DNA of 20,862 nt from Parachlorella kessleri (GCA_001598975.1 BBXU01000344.1:1-20862), one strand, 5' to 3'; numbered from the stretch's first letter, positions 1-9,324 are shown. Numbers and translations are program-made. Notes: generated by a model from the letters alone, not told the origin.

Positions 1-355
1 GCATGCAGTCTTTCCAAGAGGTGTGGTTAGCAGCCTGGAGAGCCAGGAGGTTAACCATTGAACTGGCATAGATTTGTTTGGTTGCTTTGCAGTTGGAGGC
101 AGATGCATGCACCCGCATCCTGCACCTAGTCCTGTTAGTACAGCCCAGCTCTCACTCCCTGTTCACACTACCTGCCATCCATACTTAAAACGGCATCCAG
201 CCCAGCCCTCGTCTGGCTATATCCTACCTGTACTCTTCGCGCACTACCTGCCACCCTTACTGCACACTATCTGAAGGTTTAGCTGGGGCAGGTACTGCTT
301 CCGGTTGTATAGAAAGGTAAAATGCGAGCGGTATGTGCTGGCAGCTGGCACTTAC
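1..355. other. Probable intron of left-edge gene, filled with repeat
   Basis: This stretch lies downstream (on the minus strand) of the strong donor at 355. Most of it, about 92-262, is a reverse-orientation copy of the repeat that forms the array at 5430-6070. No convincing exon was seen. A short plus-strand open frame (74-274) is made almost wholly of the repeat and is not considered coding. Confidence 0.35.
92..262 (-). repeat. Inverted copies of the 5430-6070 dispersed repeat
   Basis: Read on the minus strand, this segment contains the same core as the array at 5430-6070: GGTGGCAGGTAGTG or GATGGCAGGTAGTG, then an AACAGGGAGTGAGAGC type block, then GGGCTGTACTAACAGG. About two degenerate units are present, around 120-185 and 200-262. 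The orientation is opposite to the 5430-6070 array, so this is a dispersed family and not just a local tandem expansion. Confidence 0.6.
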
Positions 356-663
356 CTCTGCCTGAGCCGACCCCTCATGTGGTGGAGGTTAATGGCATGC
401 CGCTGCAAAAACTGTCTGCATTGACGCATTGCTGTGGAGCACACATACGGGTGCTCGGCTGCTGTGTTCTGGTACATATACCGCTGCACCGCCTCCCCAG
501 CTCCCACAGCAGGTTCATAGCCGTTCAAGTGGTGCACCGTGCTGCAAGACGTGCACTTCGTATGGTACAGTCTGCCTTGCTGCGGCGGATACTGTTCTAT
601 ATAACCATGCTGGTTGGGTGTGCTCCTTGCAACAACCTGCCGCTGCTCGTCCAAGTCTGACAT
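356..663 (-). CDS. Unidentified partial gene at left edge, candidate exon
   Basis: An open frame runs on the minus strand from an ATG at 663 and ends at a very good splice donor (exon end CAGAG, intron GTAAGTG starting at 355). The gene would therefore continue left, out of the window. The roughly 100 residues include a CxxC pair followed by His (CTSCSTVHH) and later Cys and His residues, which could bind a metal, but I do not recognise the family. The 5' side is unclear. An in-frame TAG lies just upstream of the ATG, and a second open minus-strand frame (597-1013) overlaps in another frame, so an upstream exon or a frameshift is possible. A transposon-related protein is one possibility. Only the donor site is strong evidence. 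Confidence 0.3.
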
Positions 664-1013
664 ACACTAGCTGCAGGTGCTGCAACCAGCGGCATTCTGT
701 GCTGCGACAGCTGCTCCTCTGCAAGCGCCCTGCTGGACATAACTAGCGCAAGAAGAACCACCGGCGGCAGGCGGCCCTCCAGCTTCAGCAGCACAGCTCC
801 TGGATCGTCCTTGCGCAGAGAGCGAGTTGCATCCCTGCTATGCCTGTTGCTGACTATGGCAGCCACGACTTGGAGAAGGTCTTGTCTGCTGGTGTCAGGG
901 CTGGCTGCTGAGAGTAGGCTTGCGGCGAGCAATAGCTTTTTCAGACTCAAAGACGTGCAGATGCGCTCTAGACTGTCGCCAGTGAAAGGCCAAGGCTCTG
1001 CTCGTGAGGCCAA
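597..1013 (-). other. Open minus-strand frame, possible upstream exon of the left-edge gene
   Basis: This frame of about 138 residues has no ATG at its start (it opens with TTG) and no in-frame stop. Its first 100 residues have a helical, Leu/Ala-rich composition (for example SLSLKKLLLAASLLSAAS). It overlaps the 356-663 frame in a different phase and I found no convincing splice junction linking the two. It may be a coding exon of the same gene, an eroded gene, or chance. No family was recognised. Confidence 0.2.
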
Positions 1014-1164
1014 CGATAGGATCAGATACAGCGGTCAACCCGTCAAAGCCAGATTTGGTCTCAGTGGAGCAGCAAGGATGCCATCAGGCGCAGTTGCGAT
1101 TTCATAAGAGCACGAGTCAATGGGACCTGGCATAATGCAGAGGTATCTGCGGGTATCTTGACCA

Positions 1165-1370
1165 AAGCAAGGAAGGACGGAGTGAAGGGAGGAAGGAAGG
1201 GGGTCAACTGCCTCCAGCTGCGATGGGGTGAAGGTGGGAAGGAAGGAAAGAATAAAGGAAGGAAGGGAGGGAGGAAGATGCAGTGGATCTGCGGGTATCT
1301 TGACTGAAGGAAGGAAGGAAGGAAGGATCGTTGCAAACAAAACTGAAGGAAGGAAGGAGGTCTGGATGGC
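1165..1370 (+). repeat. Purine-rich (GGAA)n-type low-complexity tract
   Basis: The plus strand is nearly all G and A, with repeated GGAAGGAAGG blocks. It is broken by short unique pieces, including two copies of ATCTGCGGGTATCTTGAC at 1145-1162 and 1287-1304. The 142-base spacing suggests the tract grew by duplication of a larger unit. Translations of this region (Ser/Pro/Leu-rich on minus, Arg/Glu/Lys/Gly-rich on plus) are artefacts of composition. Confidence 0.8.
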
Positions 1371-1665
1371 CCGTCCAAATGGCCCGGAACTTTGCAGTCA
1401 GGTTAGTACTCCGAATCGAAGGAAAAGGAAGGAATCAGTTAGGAGGGTTCGTGCTGACCGAATGCACTAGAGTGGGAAGGGGCGGTTTCCTCCGCGCCAT
1501 GGGCTGTTCCGGGGCCGAAGGAAGGGCAGCCTTCCCTGTCCACGTTCTGTTAGTTCCTAGGAAATTCGGTGGCTTCACCTAAACCTTCTTTGGCAAGTCT
1601 GACTCAGCAAACCCCTCCCTACATCCGCCTGACAAGCCCGACTCAGCTAACCCACAGAGTGCACT

Positions 1666-1695
1666 ATCTGCCCCGTACATATCTGCCCCGTACAT
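1666..1695 (+). repeat. Perfect 15-bp tandem duplication
   Basis: ATCTGCCCCGTACAT occurs twice back to back (1666-1680 and 1681-1695). It lies in the 3' flank of copy A and has no evident function. Confidence 0.9.
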
Positions 1696-2332
1696 ACCGC
1701 TATGTACCATCCAGTGCACTTCTTTCCCTGACAAGGAGATCTTTCCCCCAACTAGCTAGCTCTGATGTATTGCATGAAATCAGTGTGGTCCGTCACATAT
1801 CGCCCCAGCCCAGCCACCAGCTCCTCGTGGCTAGCATTTTGTGCCTGCAGCCGCTCGCATGCATACCAGGGCACAACAATGATATGCCAGCCCCAGCCCC
1901 GCAGCAGCCGGTCCCGCGCCTTGGTTGATCCATCCTGCTGCGGAGGCTCCACATTGCGCAGGAAGTGCAAGGGCCGTCGGCTGCCACAGCAAGCTTCACC
2001 CCTGGAAGCGCTACATCCACCCTCAGCCAGCCCTGGCCATCAGGATCTGGCACCACAAACTCCAGCTGCACTTGTTGCCCCGGAGTCAACCGCTGCACAG
2101 CCTCTGCTAGAGCCCGCTCAAACTGCGTAGCGGGGAGGCGTCTTGCCAATCCTGCTTGGTGGGCCGCCAAGCTGCGCTCCAACAGCTCTGGTGGGCAGGC
2201 CACACTCTGAGAGTATTGCAGCTTGATGAGCAGGTACGCCTGGTGCCACTGGCGAATGGCAACCTGTGCTGTGGAATTCAGGATCTCCACTAGCCTGCTT
2301 GTCAAGATGTCCCACAGTCTTGGAGTGCATGC

Positions 2333-2574
2333 CTGCAGAAATATGACATGGCGACGAAGGTGATGTGCAGGCTAGCATACCCTGCAGAACTCAAAACTAC
2401 TGGCAGCACCTCACCATGCCAGGAATTGCTCAAGTTACCCACTTGGCATGTGTCAATCCGATTGACACATGCCAAGTCAACTTCAGGGCTGCTGTGTATC
2501 ATCATACCAATAAACGCCTGAGAGCCTTTTACAACATCCAATCAGTTTGCCCTTCTCTCACGAGGCAAGCTTAC
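2333..2574 (-). other. Last intron of copy A (242 nt) carrying a palindrome
   Basis: The intron runs from donor GTAAGC at 2574 to an acceptor CTGCAG ending at 2333. The matching intron in copy B (7123-6882) is also 242 nt and shares patches of sequence (ATGCCAGGAATTGCT against ATGCCAGGAACTGCT), but only copy A has the 37-bp palindrome at 2441-2477. Confidence 0.7.
2441..2477. repeat. 37-bp near-perfect palindrome
   Basis: Two perfect 18-base arms (ACTTGGCATGTGTCAATC and its reverse complement) flank a single central C at 2459. It lies in the last intron of copy A. In RNA it would form a long hairpin, and in DNA it could extrude as a cruciform. I see no further terminal repeats or open frame that would identify it as a transposon remnant. 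Confidence 0.95.
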
Positions 2575-4261
2575 CCCAAGAAGAGCCAGAGCCCAGGCAG
2601 TATTGGCAGTCGCGCGAGTGTTAATCTGGCCGCCATCTTGCATCAGTGTTCGCCAGCAAGCCACAACAACCTCAGCTGATGGCGATATGCCCAATTTCGC
2701 ACAACCGAGTAGGGTGGCACTGGCGTCCATGCTGGTCAGGTCGCCAGTCCCCAGTACTGCATCCATAGAAGTCCTCATCGGTTAGATATCCACCAATTCT
2801 GTTGTACGGGGCATGAAAGTGACAGAAGGTGAATAGTTTTGGGATGGCGGCGCTGCAAGGATGGCCGGATGCCAAGTAAGTGTTGCCTTTGTTTTTGTAT
2901 GTAACAGAAGACCTGAACTATTGACCTTCATCCGTATACCAGTTGGGTCCATCCATCATGCCCCATGGCATACAGTATAGCAGCTGCAACCCACCTTGCA
3001 GCAATTGTCCAAGAGCCAAGTCCGAAGGCAGGTAGCCCAAAGACCCGCATGCCCCTAGGATCTGCGATGCTTGTCGCGGGTAGAATCGCTGCTGCTGAGT
3101 CAACTCGCACGCATGCTTAATCAGCAAACCCATGAGCTTGTTCCCAGGGAAATAGATGTAGTACGGGTTGAGCTCTGTGCGCTGTGCCTGTAGCCCATGC
3201 TCCTGCCGCAATCCCTCCGCCCTGTCAATGAATTTTTGGGAGGCAAGCACCACCTGGGCCACATTCTCTTCTTTTAGCCCTCTGATACCCTGCTGGACCG
3301 CCGACAACAGTGCTGCCACCTGTGCCCCGTCCGGCTGGAGCCCCAGGAGCGCTGCGCCGTACAGCATGTTTGCAGCGTGCCTCGCCAACAAATCAGCACG
3401 GTCACTGGGGGCAAGCGCAAAGCGCACCGCATGCTGCAGCAGCTGCCGTGCAAGCTGCACATCCAGCACACGTGCCAGCTGCGTGTCTGACTCTGTCAGT
3501 GTGCCCAGGGACAGCAGCGTGTTGGCCACTCCCTGCTGCGTCAGCTGCTCTACCAGGCTCGGTCTCAACAACAGCTCCCGCTGCCATGCTGACAAGCCGG
3601 CTGGCTGCAGCATCCCTTTGAAGCCGGCTGCACAACGAATGAATGCACCATACCCCAACTATTCATGCTGCCAAGTCGGCCCTCGGCCATGCTGAGCAGC
3701 CGCCCAACGGCTGAGCGGCCCGTCTGTGTTTGCTGGTAGCCTGGCCGCTTGCTGATTGCAACCATGTGGTCAAGGGCCGCCGACAAGATGAACACATGGA
3801 TCTTCTGGGGCGGTATGCTGCTGAGCATGTCCCAAACTCCCTTGCAGGTGTCCTTGGCCTTAAGCTTGTTTACTGGTATCCAAGGCAATGGCTGCACGGC
3901 TGACCACCCCTCCTTGCTGGCAGGTTGCTGATTAGCTTGGGTGCGTCCGCTGCTCTGCATAGGCAAGTCATGCGGGTGAGTATGACCCACGATGATCCAA
4001 CTCAGTCAAGCACGCCTCCTGTGGCATGCACCGGACGGCGTCAGTGATTAAATTAATCAAAGCAGCAAGGGCTGAAGATAGAGGTTTTGGTGTGCTTTCC
4101 AAATGCCTAGTCAGGTACACAGCGTGCATTATAACCTGAACGCGCATCAGTGCTTGCGATCCAGCAATAACAAGGCAGTCCCACCCCCTTGCTCCCTTAC
4201 CAGGCGTTTTAGCGCTGTTGTCCTAGGTTCCCTCCCAAGCATCCCCGCCGGCCAGCCGTGG

Positions 4262-4490
4262 TCATGCGCATCGGCACTCTGCGCTGGCGGGCGCGGTTGC
4301 AGCACAGCATTCCCTCCCTGTTGAACAGTGCGAAGAGCTGCTAGAGTATGGCTACTGCTGCTGCTGCTGCTGCTGCTGTTGTCATGCGCAGCGGCACTCT
4401 TGGCTGTCTGCCGCACAGTTTTTTCACCCTCCTCAGCTGCGCCAGGGCTGCAAGAGTATGACTGCTGCTGTGCAGGGATGGTCTGGGAAC
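4262..4490 (+). repeat. Degenerate tandem duplication, about 112-120 bp unit
   Basis: TCATGCGCATCGGCACTCT (4262-4280) recurs as TCATGCGCAGCGGCACTCT exactly 120 bases later (4382-4400). Downstream, AGAGTATG followed by a CTG-rich block recurs at 4343 and 4455. The CTG run is longer in the first unit. Confidence 0.65.
4355..4378 (+). repeat. (CTG)8 microsatellite
   Basis: Eight uninterrupted CTG units. The run creates false poly-Leu (plus), poly-Ser and poly-Ala (minus) stretches in overlapping frames. One of these mimics a signal peptide. Confidence 0.95.
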
Positions 4491-5429
4491 CCTACAGGAC
4501 CGATGAGAAAGCGACTTGGGTGCTGCTAACGTCTCAGCTTGCCCTTGAAGTGTTGACCTGGGCAAATACCTACCCAAGCTGTGCAAGCGACCAGCAGGGG
4601 TTGGTGTGCAGGAGGCATGGGGCGTTGTCCAACTGGGGCAAGGACAGGGCACGCCGCCACAGGAGGGCTCGCAACCTGAACATCGGTTGCGGTGCGGACC
4701 TTTGGGCCAAAGGCGCCCTGATCCGGCAGACTAGATCATCTCAGTGAGGTACTAATGGGCACTAACTTCTGAGAGAAGATCCCGTCCCTTAGCACAGTAG
4801 CAGTTTCGCAGGGTCTGGGCAGGGTTTATATCAATAGATCATGAAGTCCCCGCCGGCGCGCCACCCAGCATGTTCCAGCATGGATCCAGCACGTCCGAAA
4901 CCAGGCCAGGGCCTGCGGCATGTCTGTGCCTTTGCCGCGGAAAAGGCAAAAGCATGAGCCCTGCAGGAATGAGTTGCGGGGCATGACACAGGTGTGGCTA
5001 CTTTGTGTGCCACGCTTTTCAACTCCCAACCATGGTCGTAACTTTGCTACGACCACTCGTGAGCTCGTAAGGTACCCGGTACGTCCAAGGGATGGACGAG
5101 TAAAAGGGGGCACCGCTGGCTCACTCCCTGCCATCAGTTGCCCACAATGCCTCAGAGGTGTTGCCCCAACTGCCTCGTACGCCATGTGGCACCGATGCCA
5201 AGGAGGACGAACAATAGACAGCGTCCCTAAGGGCGCCTGGCCGGCAAGTGTCTGTGCTCATAACAGGGAGCTGGTGCAGGACAACGTGGCCCGGCTGCGC
5301 AACTAATGCGGCACTCCAGAAGGTGCAGGGCGCCGGGATGACCTGTGCCTAATCTGCTGTTGCACGCCAGCCTGCCTCACAGCCGGTGCAGCCCTGCCCT
5401 GGCCAGCTGCAATGCAAGCTGAGGACTGT

Positions 5430-6070
5430 ATTCAGCATGGGTGGCAGGTATTGTGAACAGGGAGTAAGAGCAGGGCTGTATTAGCAGGACTGGGTTAATT
5501 TAGTAATATTTGGTGACAGACAGTGCGATCAGAGAAAGATGAGTTACCGGTATACTGGGCTGACAGGGTTTGCTGCATTTTTGCTCTGTGTCTTGCTTGA
5601 GATCTAATCCAGTAGGTCTCTTCCCTGGAGGACTGGTATTTCATTGGTCTGCTGCTGATGTCAGACGTCCTCAACGGAGACCAGCCAGGCAGTGCAACAT
5701 CTCTTGTGCAGCACACACGTGCAGCTGGCAGTGCTTGGGTGGACATATGCAGGCCGAGGCTCCGCCGACCTGCGGCCTGGGACAGGGTATTTATTAACAT
5801 GGGTGGCAGGTAGTGCAAACAGGGAGTAGAGCTGGGCTGGTCTGGACTGACAGGGCTGGCTGCAGAATGAGCCTGAGTCTTGCTTGAGTTCTGAGCCAGT
5901 AATTCTCTGCCCAGGGTCGCAGGTAATGCGATCAGAAAGGAGGTACGGGTATACTGGGCTGATAGTGGGTATTAGTATGGGTGGCAGGTACTGCGTTCAG
6001 GGAGTGAGAGTTGGGCTGCACTAACAGGGCTGGGTGCAGAAGCGCCTGAGTGGGTATTGTATGTCTGGGC
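5430..6070 (+). repeat. Degenerate tandem array, GGTGGCAGGTA family
   Basis: Three copies of a block beginning CATGGGTGGCAGGTA or TATGGGTGGCAGGTA (about 5438, 5799, 5978) are each followed by an ACAGGGAGTAAGAGC type block and GGGCTG. Between them, related partial units carry TATACTGGGCTGA (about 5551 and 5950) and GTCTTGCTTGAG (about 5589 and 5878). Units are diverged and unequal in length. The same family lies in opposite orientation at 92-262. Confidence 0.7.
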
Positions 6071-6089
6071 GCAGTCTCCGGTTGCTGGG

Positions 6090-6094
6090 TTACA
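6090..6094 (-). terminator. Candidate TGTAA polyadenylation signal for copy B
   Basis: TGTAA, the usual green-algal polyadenylation signal, lies on the minus strand about 205 bases past the copy B stop codon. It is a five-base match, so this is weak evidence. Confidence 0.25.
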
Positions 6095-6299
6095 GGTGTG
6101 CAAAGCTAGCACAATGAAGCTGGGAGTCAGGTAGCTTCGACCACTGTGCTGCTGACACGGAAGGACCACTGCCAACATGCTCTGCAGCTGTTCCTGACCG
6201 ATTGGTGTGCACATTTCCAGATAGATTGCACAACTTGCCCCTGTATATATATACTGTCCAACGTACTTCTTCCCGACAAGGAGATCTGCCATCCTACTA

Positions 6300-8568
6300 C
6301 TATGTAGATCTGATGTACTGCATGAATTCAGTGTGATCCGTCACGTACCGCCCCAGCCCAGCCACCAGCTCCTCGTTGCTGCTATCCCTGGCGTACAGCT
6401 CATCCCAGACATACAATGGCACAACAATAAAGTGCCAGCCCCAGCCCCGCAGCAGCCGATCCCGCGCATTGGTTAACCCAGTCTGCTGCGGAGGTTCCAC
6501 ATTGCGGAAGAAGTGCGAGGGGCCGTCAGCTTCGACAGCAAGCTTCAATCCAGGCAGCGCTACATCAACCCTCTGCCCGCCCTCCCTATCTGGGTCAGGC
6601 ACCACGTACTCCACGCTGACTTGATGCCCGGCAGCCAACTACTGCACAGCCTCTGCTAGGGCACCCTCAAAGTGTGAAGGAGGTGCCCGCCTCGCCAGCT
6701 GTGATTGCTGGGCAGCCAAACTGCGCTCCAACAGCTCTGGCGGGCAGGCCACGTGACGACCATGCTCCAGCTTGACAAGCAGGTACGCCTGGTGCCATTG
6801 GCGAAGCACAAGAGGCGATATTGTACTCATACCCGCCAGTAGCCTGCTAGTTAAAATCTCCCACATTTCTAAGGTGCATGCCTGCAGGCATGTAGCATGG
6901 CGATTAAAGTATAAATTGGTTCAGTGCTGGCTCAGCTTATCCTGCAGAACATCGAACTATTGGAAGCATCCCATCATGCCAGGAACTGCTTGGGTAACCC
7001 ATACTGCATGCGCCATCAACTCAGTGCTAATCTTATCATGCAATCGAAACGACATCAGATTGCACTCATTATGCCTCATGACTTACACGCAACCACATGC
7101 CCCTCTTAGGGAGGGGGGCTTACCTCAAGAAGAGCCAGAGCCCAGGCAACATTGGAGGTCGTTTGAGTCTCTTGGGCCCCATCCCTAGTTAGTGCCAGCC
7201 AGCAAGCATCAACAACCTCAGCCGATGGCGATATGTCCAGCCTGGCACAATCCATGAGGGTGGCGCTGGCGTCAATACTGTTTAATTTACCTGTCCCCAA
7301 CACTGCATGGCGTGAGGGCCGCAGGATAAGCAGGGGTACACCTCTTTCACCAAAAGCGGCATATGATATGAGAGAAGGTTGAATAGCTGTGGAAAAGGAA
7401 TGCTGCAAGGACGTCCTTTGTCCTCCATGCAGGTCATAGGGAGAAACCTACCAGACCAGAACTCAGGCAAACCCCAAAGCATAACTGCATGAAGCCCTCA
7501 GAAAATCTCATCTTTCTTGAGTGGTGTCTATCCACTCCAAGTGCAATTGTTATTGTGGCGCACAGTGTCGTTGCTGAACCCACCTGTCCAAAGTTGCTGA
7601 AGGGCAAAGTCCGAAGGCAGATAGCCCAAAAACCCACACGCCCCCAGGAGCTGCGATGCTGCTTGCAGGCATAATCGCTGCTGCTGGACTAACTGGCACG
7701 CCCGCTCCAGCAACAAGCCCATGAGCTTGTTCCCAGGGTAGTAGATGTTATAGGGATCCAATCCTGGGCGCCAGGTCCCTAGCCCATGCTCCTGCCGCAG
7801 CCCAGAGCCCCTCTCCATCAACCTCTGGGAGGCAAGCACCACCTGGGTTACATCCTTTTCTACCAAGGCCCTGGCAGCCCGCTAGATCGCTGAAAACAGC
7901 GCAGCCACCTCTGCTTCATCCGGTTGCAGCCCTAGGAGCGCTGTGCCATACAACACATTCGCAGCCTGCCTCGCCAGCAAGTGAGGAGGGTCGCTAGGCG
8001 CACGCGCAAAGCGTATCCCACGCTGCAGCAGCTGCCCTGCGAGCTGCACATCCAACACACGGGCCAGCTGCGGGTCTGAGTCTGTCAATGTGCCCAGGGA
8101 CAGCAGGGTGTTGGCCACTCCCTGCTCCGTCAGCTGCTCTATCAGTTCCGGCCGCTGCAACAGCTCCTGCTGCCATGCTGACAAGCCGGCTGGCTGCAGC
8201 ACCCCCTTGAAGCCGGCCGCACAACGAATGAAAGCCGCCATAGTCCAACTATTCAGGCCGCCAAGCCGGCCCTCAGCTATGTTGAGCAGCCGCTCAACGG
8301 CTGACAGGCTCTCCTGCGTCTGCTGGTAGCCTGGCCGCTTGCTGATTGCAACCATGTGGTCCAGGGCCGCTGACAAGCTAATCATATGGATTTGTTGGGG
8401 CGGTATGCTGCTCAGCACGTCCCAAACTCCCTCGCAGGTGTCGTTGGCCTTGAGATCGTCTACTGGTATGTGTATCCAACAGCGAGGTGGGCGTGGGCCT
8501 GCCTGATTGCCAGGTTGCTCAGGCGGTTGGGTGCCCTCACGCCTGGGGGCTTGACTGCTTTCCTTGCC
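6300..8568 (-). pseudogene. Helical-repeat (OPR-like) RAP-domain protein, copy B, two in-frame TAG codons
   Basis: Exons are 8568-7584, 7302-7124 and 6881-6300, with the same junctions and phases as copy A (donors ACAG|GTGGGT and GAG|GTAAGC; acceptors GCAG and CCTGCAG). The frame encodes Leu/Ala-rich helical repeats (GVANTLLSLGTL, LLGLQPDEAEVAALF, SNVAWALALLEV) and an intact RAP domain (VDVALPGLKLAVEADGPSHF, then RDRLLRGWGWHFIVVP), ending in IRST. The frame is broken by TAG at 7884-7882, where copy A has CAG (Gln), and by TAG at 6641-6639, where copy A has CGG (Arg). No frameshift was found. The family is known for organelle RNA metabolism. This copy is probably a pseudogene unless it is read through, spliced differently or misassembled. 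The N-terminal part is Pro/Gln-rich and starts at an acceptor, so at least one upstream exon is expected. A candidate is at 9324-8893. Confidence 0.75.
6303..6575 (-). other. RAP domain of copy B
   Basis: This is the best-preserved part of the family in the window. The order VDVALPGLKLAVEADGPSHF, FRNVEPPQQ, ARDRLLRGWGWHFIVVPLY follows the RAP pattern: a beta strand with hydrophobic residues, an acidic DGPxHF turn, a basic Arg/Leu helix, then GW and a hydrophobic strand with PxxxW-like spacing. The equivalent block in copy A (about 1755-2029) is split by a 1-base deletion at the DGPxHF turn. Confidence 0.75.
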
Positions 8569-8892
8569 CTGCAGATACAACCCAGATGTTGGACCTCACC
8601 CTGCTGGCTCCACCAAACAACCCAAACTCCTCAAGCATGCACTGGACAGCAGGGCAAGTTAAGCAATGACAGCTTGTGGCCTGTAATGGCGTCTTCAGTG
8701 CACGCGCAGGAACTCTGCTTGCATAAGCTGAGCGAGCCAACAGGGCTTCTGAGCAGACAACCAGGCAGCTCTGTCCCAACGTCCTCCTTAGCATTGGAGA
8801 TTACTTCCAAATTGCCGATGGAGAGGGCGTCCTGCTAAAAACCTCTACTTGAAAAAGAACCTAAAAACAGCAACTACATCCTTTGTATTTAC

Positions 8893-9324
8893 CTGGTGTT
8901 GAAGGGTGGATCTCCGCGGACCCCTCGTGACCTTCCCCGCTGTTGGCCGACCATATGCAGGCACACTGTCACTTTTTCTTGCTTGGGGAGGCCGGTCCAG
9001 GGAGTTCTCTCCCTTTCCATGAGCGTGCGAGCTGCAGTAATATCGCTGCCGCTGGTGCCGCGCAGGGCTGGCCAGGGACTTCTGCACAACAACAAGAGAC
9101 CTTGTGTGTTGTGGATATCTGTAAAGAGGTGCAAAAGGCTCAGCCTGAACAGCCGCTGTGCAGGGGCGCCTGTTGCGCTGGGCAGCAACACCAAGCTGCG
9201 GTGTTGCACCCACCAGCGGTATGTGAGCACCCAGCCAGGCGCCAGTACTGCAAAGGTATGGGCCCCTGTTCGGCAGGGGCCTGGACTCTTCACCCTGCCA
9301 AGAAAGTGTTGCCAGTTGTAACAT
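8893..9324 (-). other. Candidate 5' exon for copy B
   Basis: An ATG at 9324 opens a 144-codon frame ending at CACCAG|GTAAAT (intron from 8892) in phase 0. Phase 0 is what the acceptor at 8569 requires. The encoded stretch is rich in Arg, Ser and Ala and poor in acidic residues in its second half, compatible with an organelle presequence. The start (MLQLATLSWQGEESR) is not a typical transit peptide, and no matching exon is evident for copy A. Other open frames overlap on both strands, so this is tentative. Confidence 0.22.

Larger units (their letters stand above)
1014..1751. other. Non-coding stretch with low-complexity tracts; 3' flank of copy A
   Basis: No gene is supported here. It holds a purine-rich GGAA tract (about 1165-1370), an 18-base direct repeat, and a 15-base perfect tandem repeat. 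The last 60 bases (about 1715-1751) resemble the 3' flank of copy B, sharing a GACAAGGAGATCT block at about 1729-1741 and 6278-6290. This suggests that the 3' untranslated region was duplicated with the gene. Confidence 0.5.
1752..3954 (-). pseudogene. Helical-repeat (OPR-like) RAP-domain protein, copy A, two 1-base deletions
   Basis: Three exons are supported: 3954-2995, 2756-2575 and 2332-1752. Donors are G|GTGGGT and GGG|GTAAGC; acceptors are GCAG and CTGCAG. The spliced product has Ala/Leu-rich helical repeats (for example GVANTLLSLGTL, ANMLYGAALLGLQPD, NTAWALALLGV) and a C-terminal RAP domain ending in YVTDHTDFMQYIRAS. RAP proteins with such repeats act in chloroplasts or mitochondria on RNA processing, stability or translation. 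That role is inferred from the family. Alignment with copy B shows a missing base near 3643-3648 (after NSWG) and another near 1969-1973 (GGGG reduced to GGG, inside the RAP DGPxHF motif). Both splice phases still match copy B, so the lesions look recent or are sequencing errors. The first exon begins at a TATGCAG acceptor and the true 5' end is unresolved. A candidate upstream donor lies at 4200. Confidence 0.7.
3955..6299. other. Region between RAP copies; no supported gene
   Basis: This region holds a small palindrome, TGATTAA-A-TTAATCA (4045-4059), a (CTG)8 run, a degenerate 112-120 bp duplication (4262-4490) and a tandem array (5430-6070). An ATG-initiated plus-strand frame of 128 residues (4920-5306) has no recognisable motif or splice signals and is left unannotated. 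Copy A may have an upstream exon here: a good donor, CTG|GTAAGG, lies at 4201/4200 on the minus strand in the correct phase 0, but the frame feeding it runs into Ser codons from the CTG repeat. Confidence 0.4.

Noticed and set aside
1035..1378. Minus-strand Ser/Pro/Leu-rich frames
   Set aside because: They arise from the purine-rich GGAA tract and have repetitive composition only.
2441..2477. Rho-independent terminator or CRISPR-like repeat
   Set aside because: The DNA is eukaryotic with spliced genes, the hairpin has no U-tract, and there is only one copy.
4328..4747. Plus-strand frame beginning with an apparent signal peptide (poly-Leu)
   Set aside because: The Leu run is a (CTG)8 microsatellite and the frame opens with GTG, not ATG. 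There is no recognisable domain after it.
4920..5306. ATG-initiated plus-strand frame of 128 residues
   Set aside because: No recognisable motif and no splice signals, and a comparable open frame lies on the opposite strand. Not enough to call a gene.
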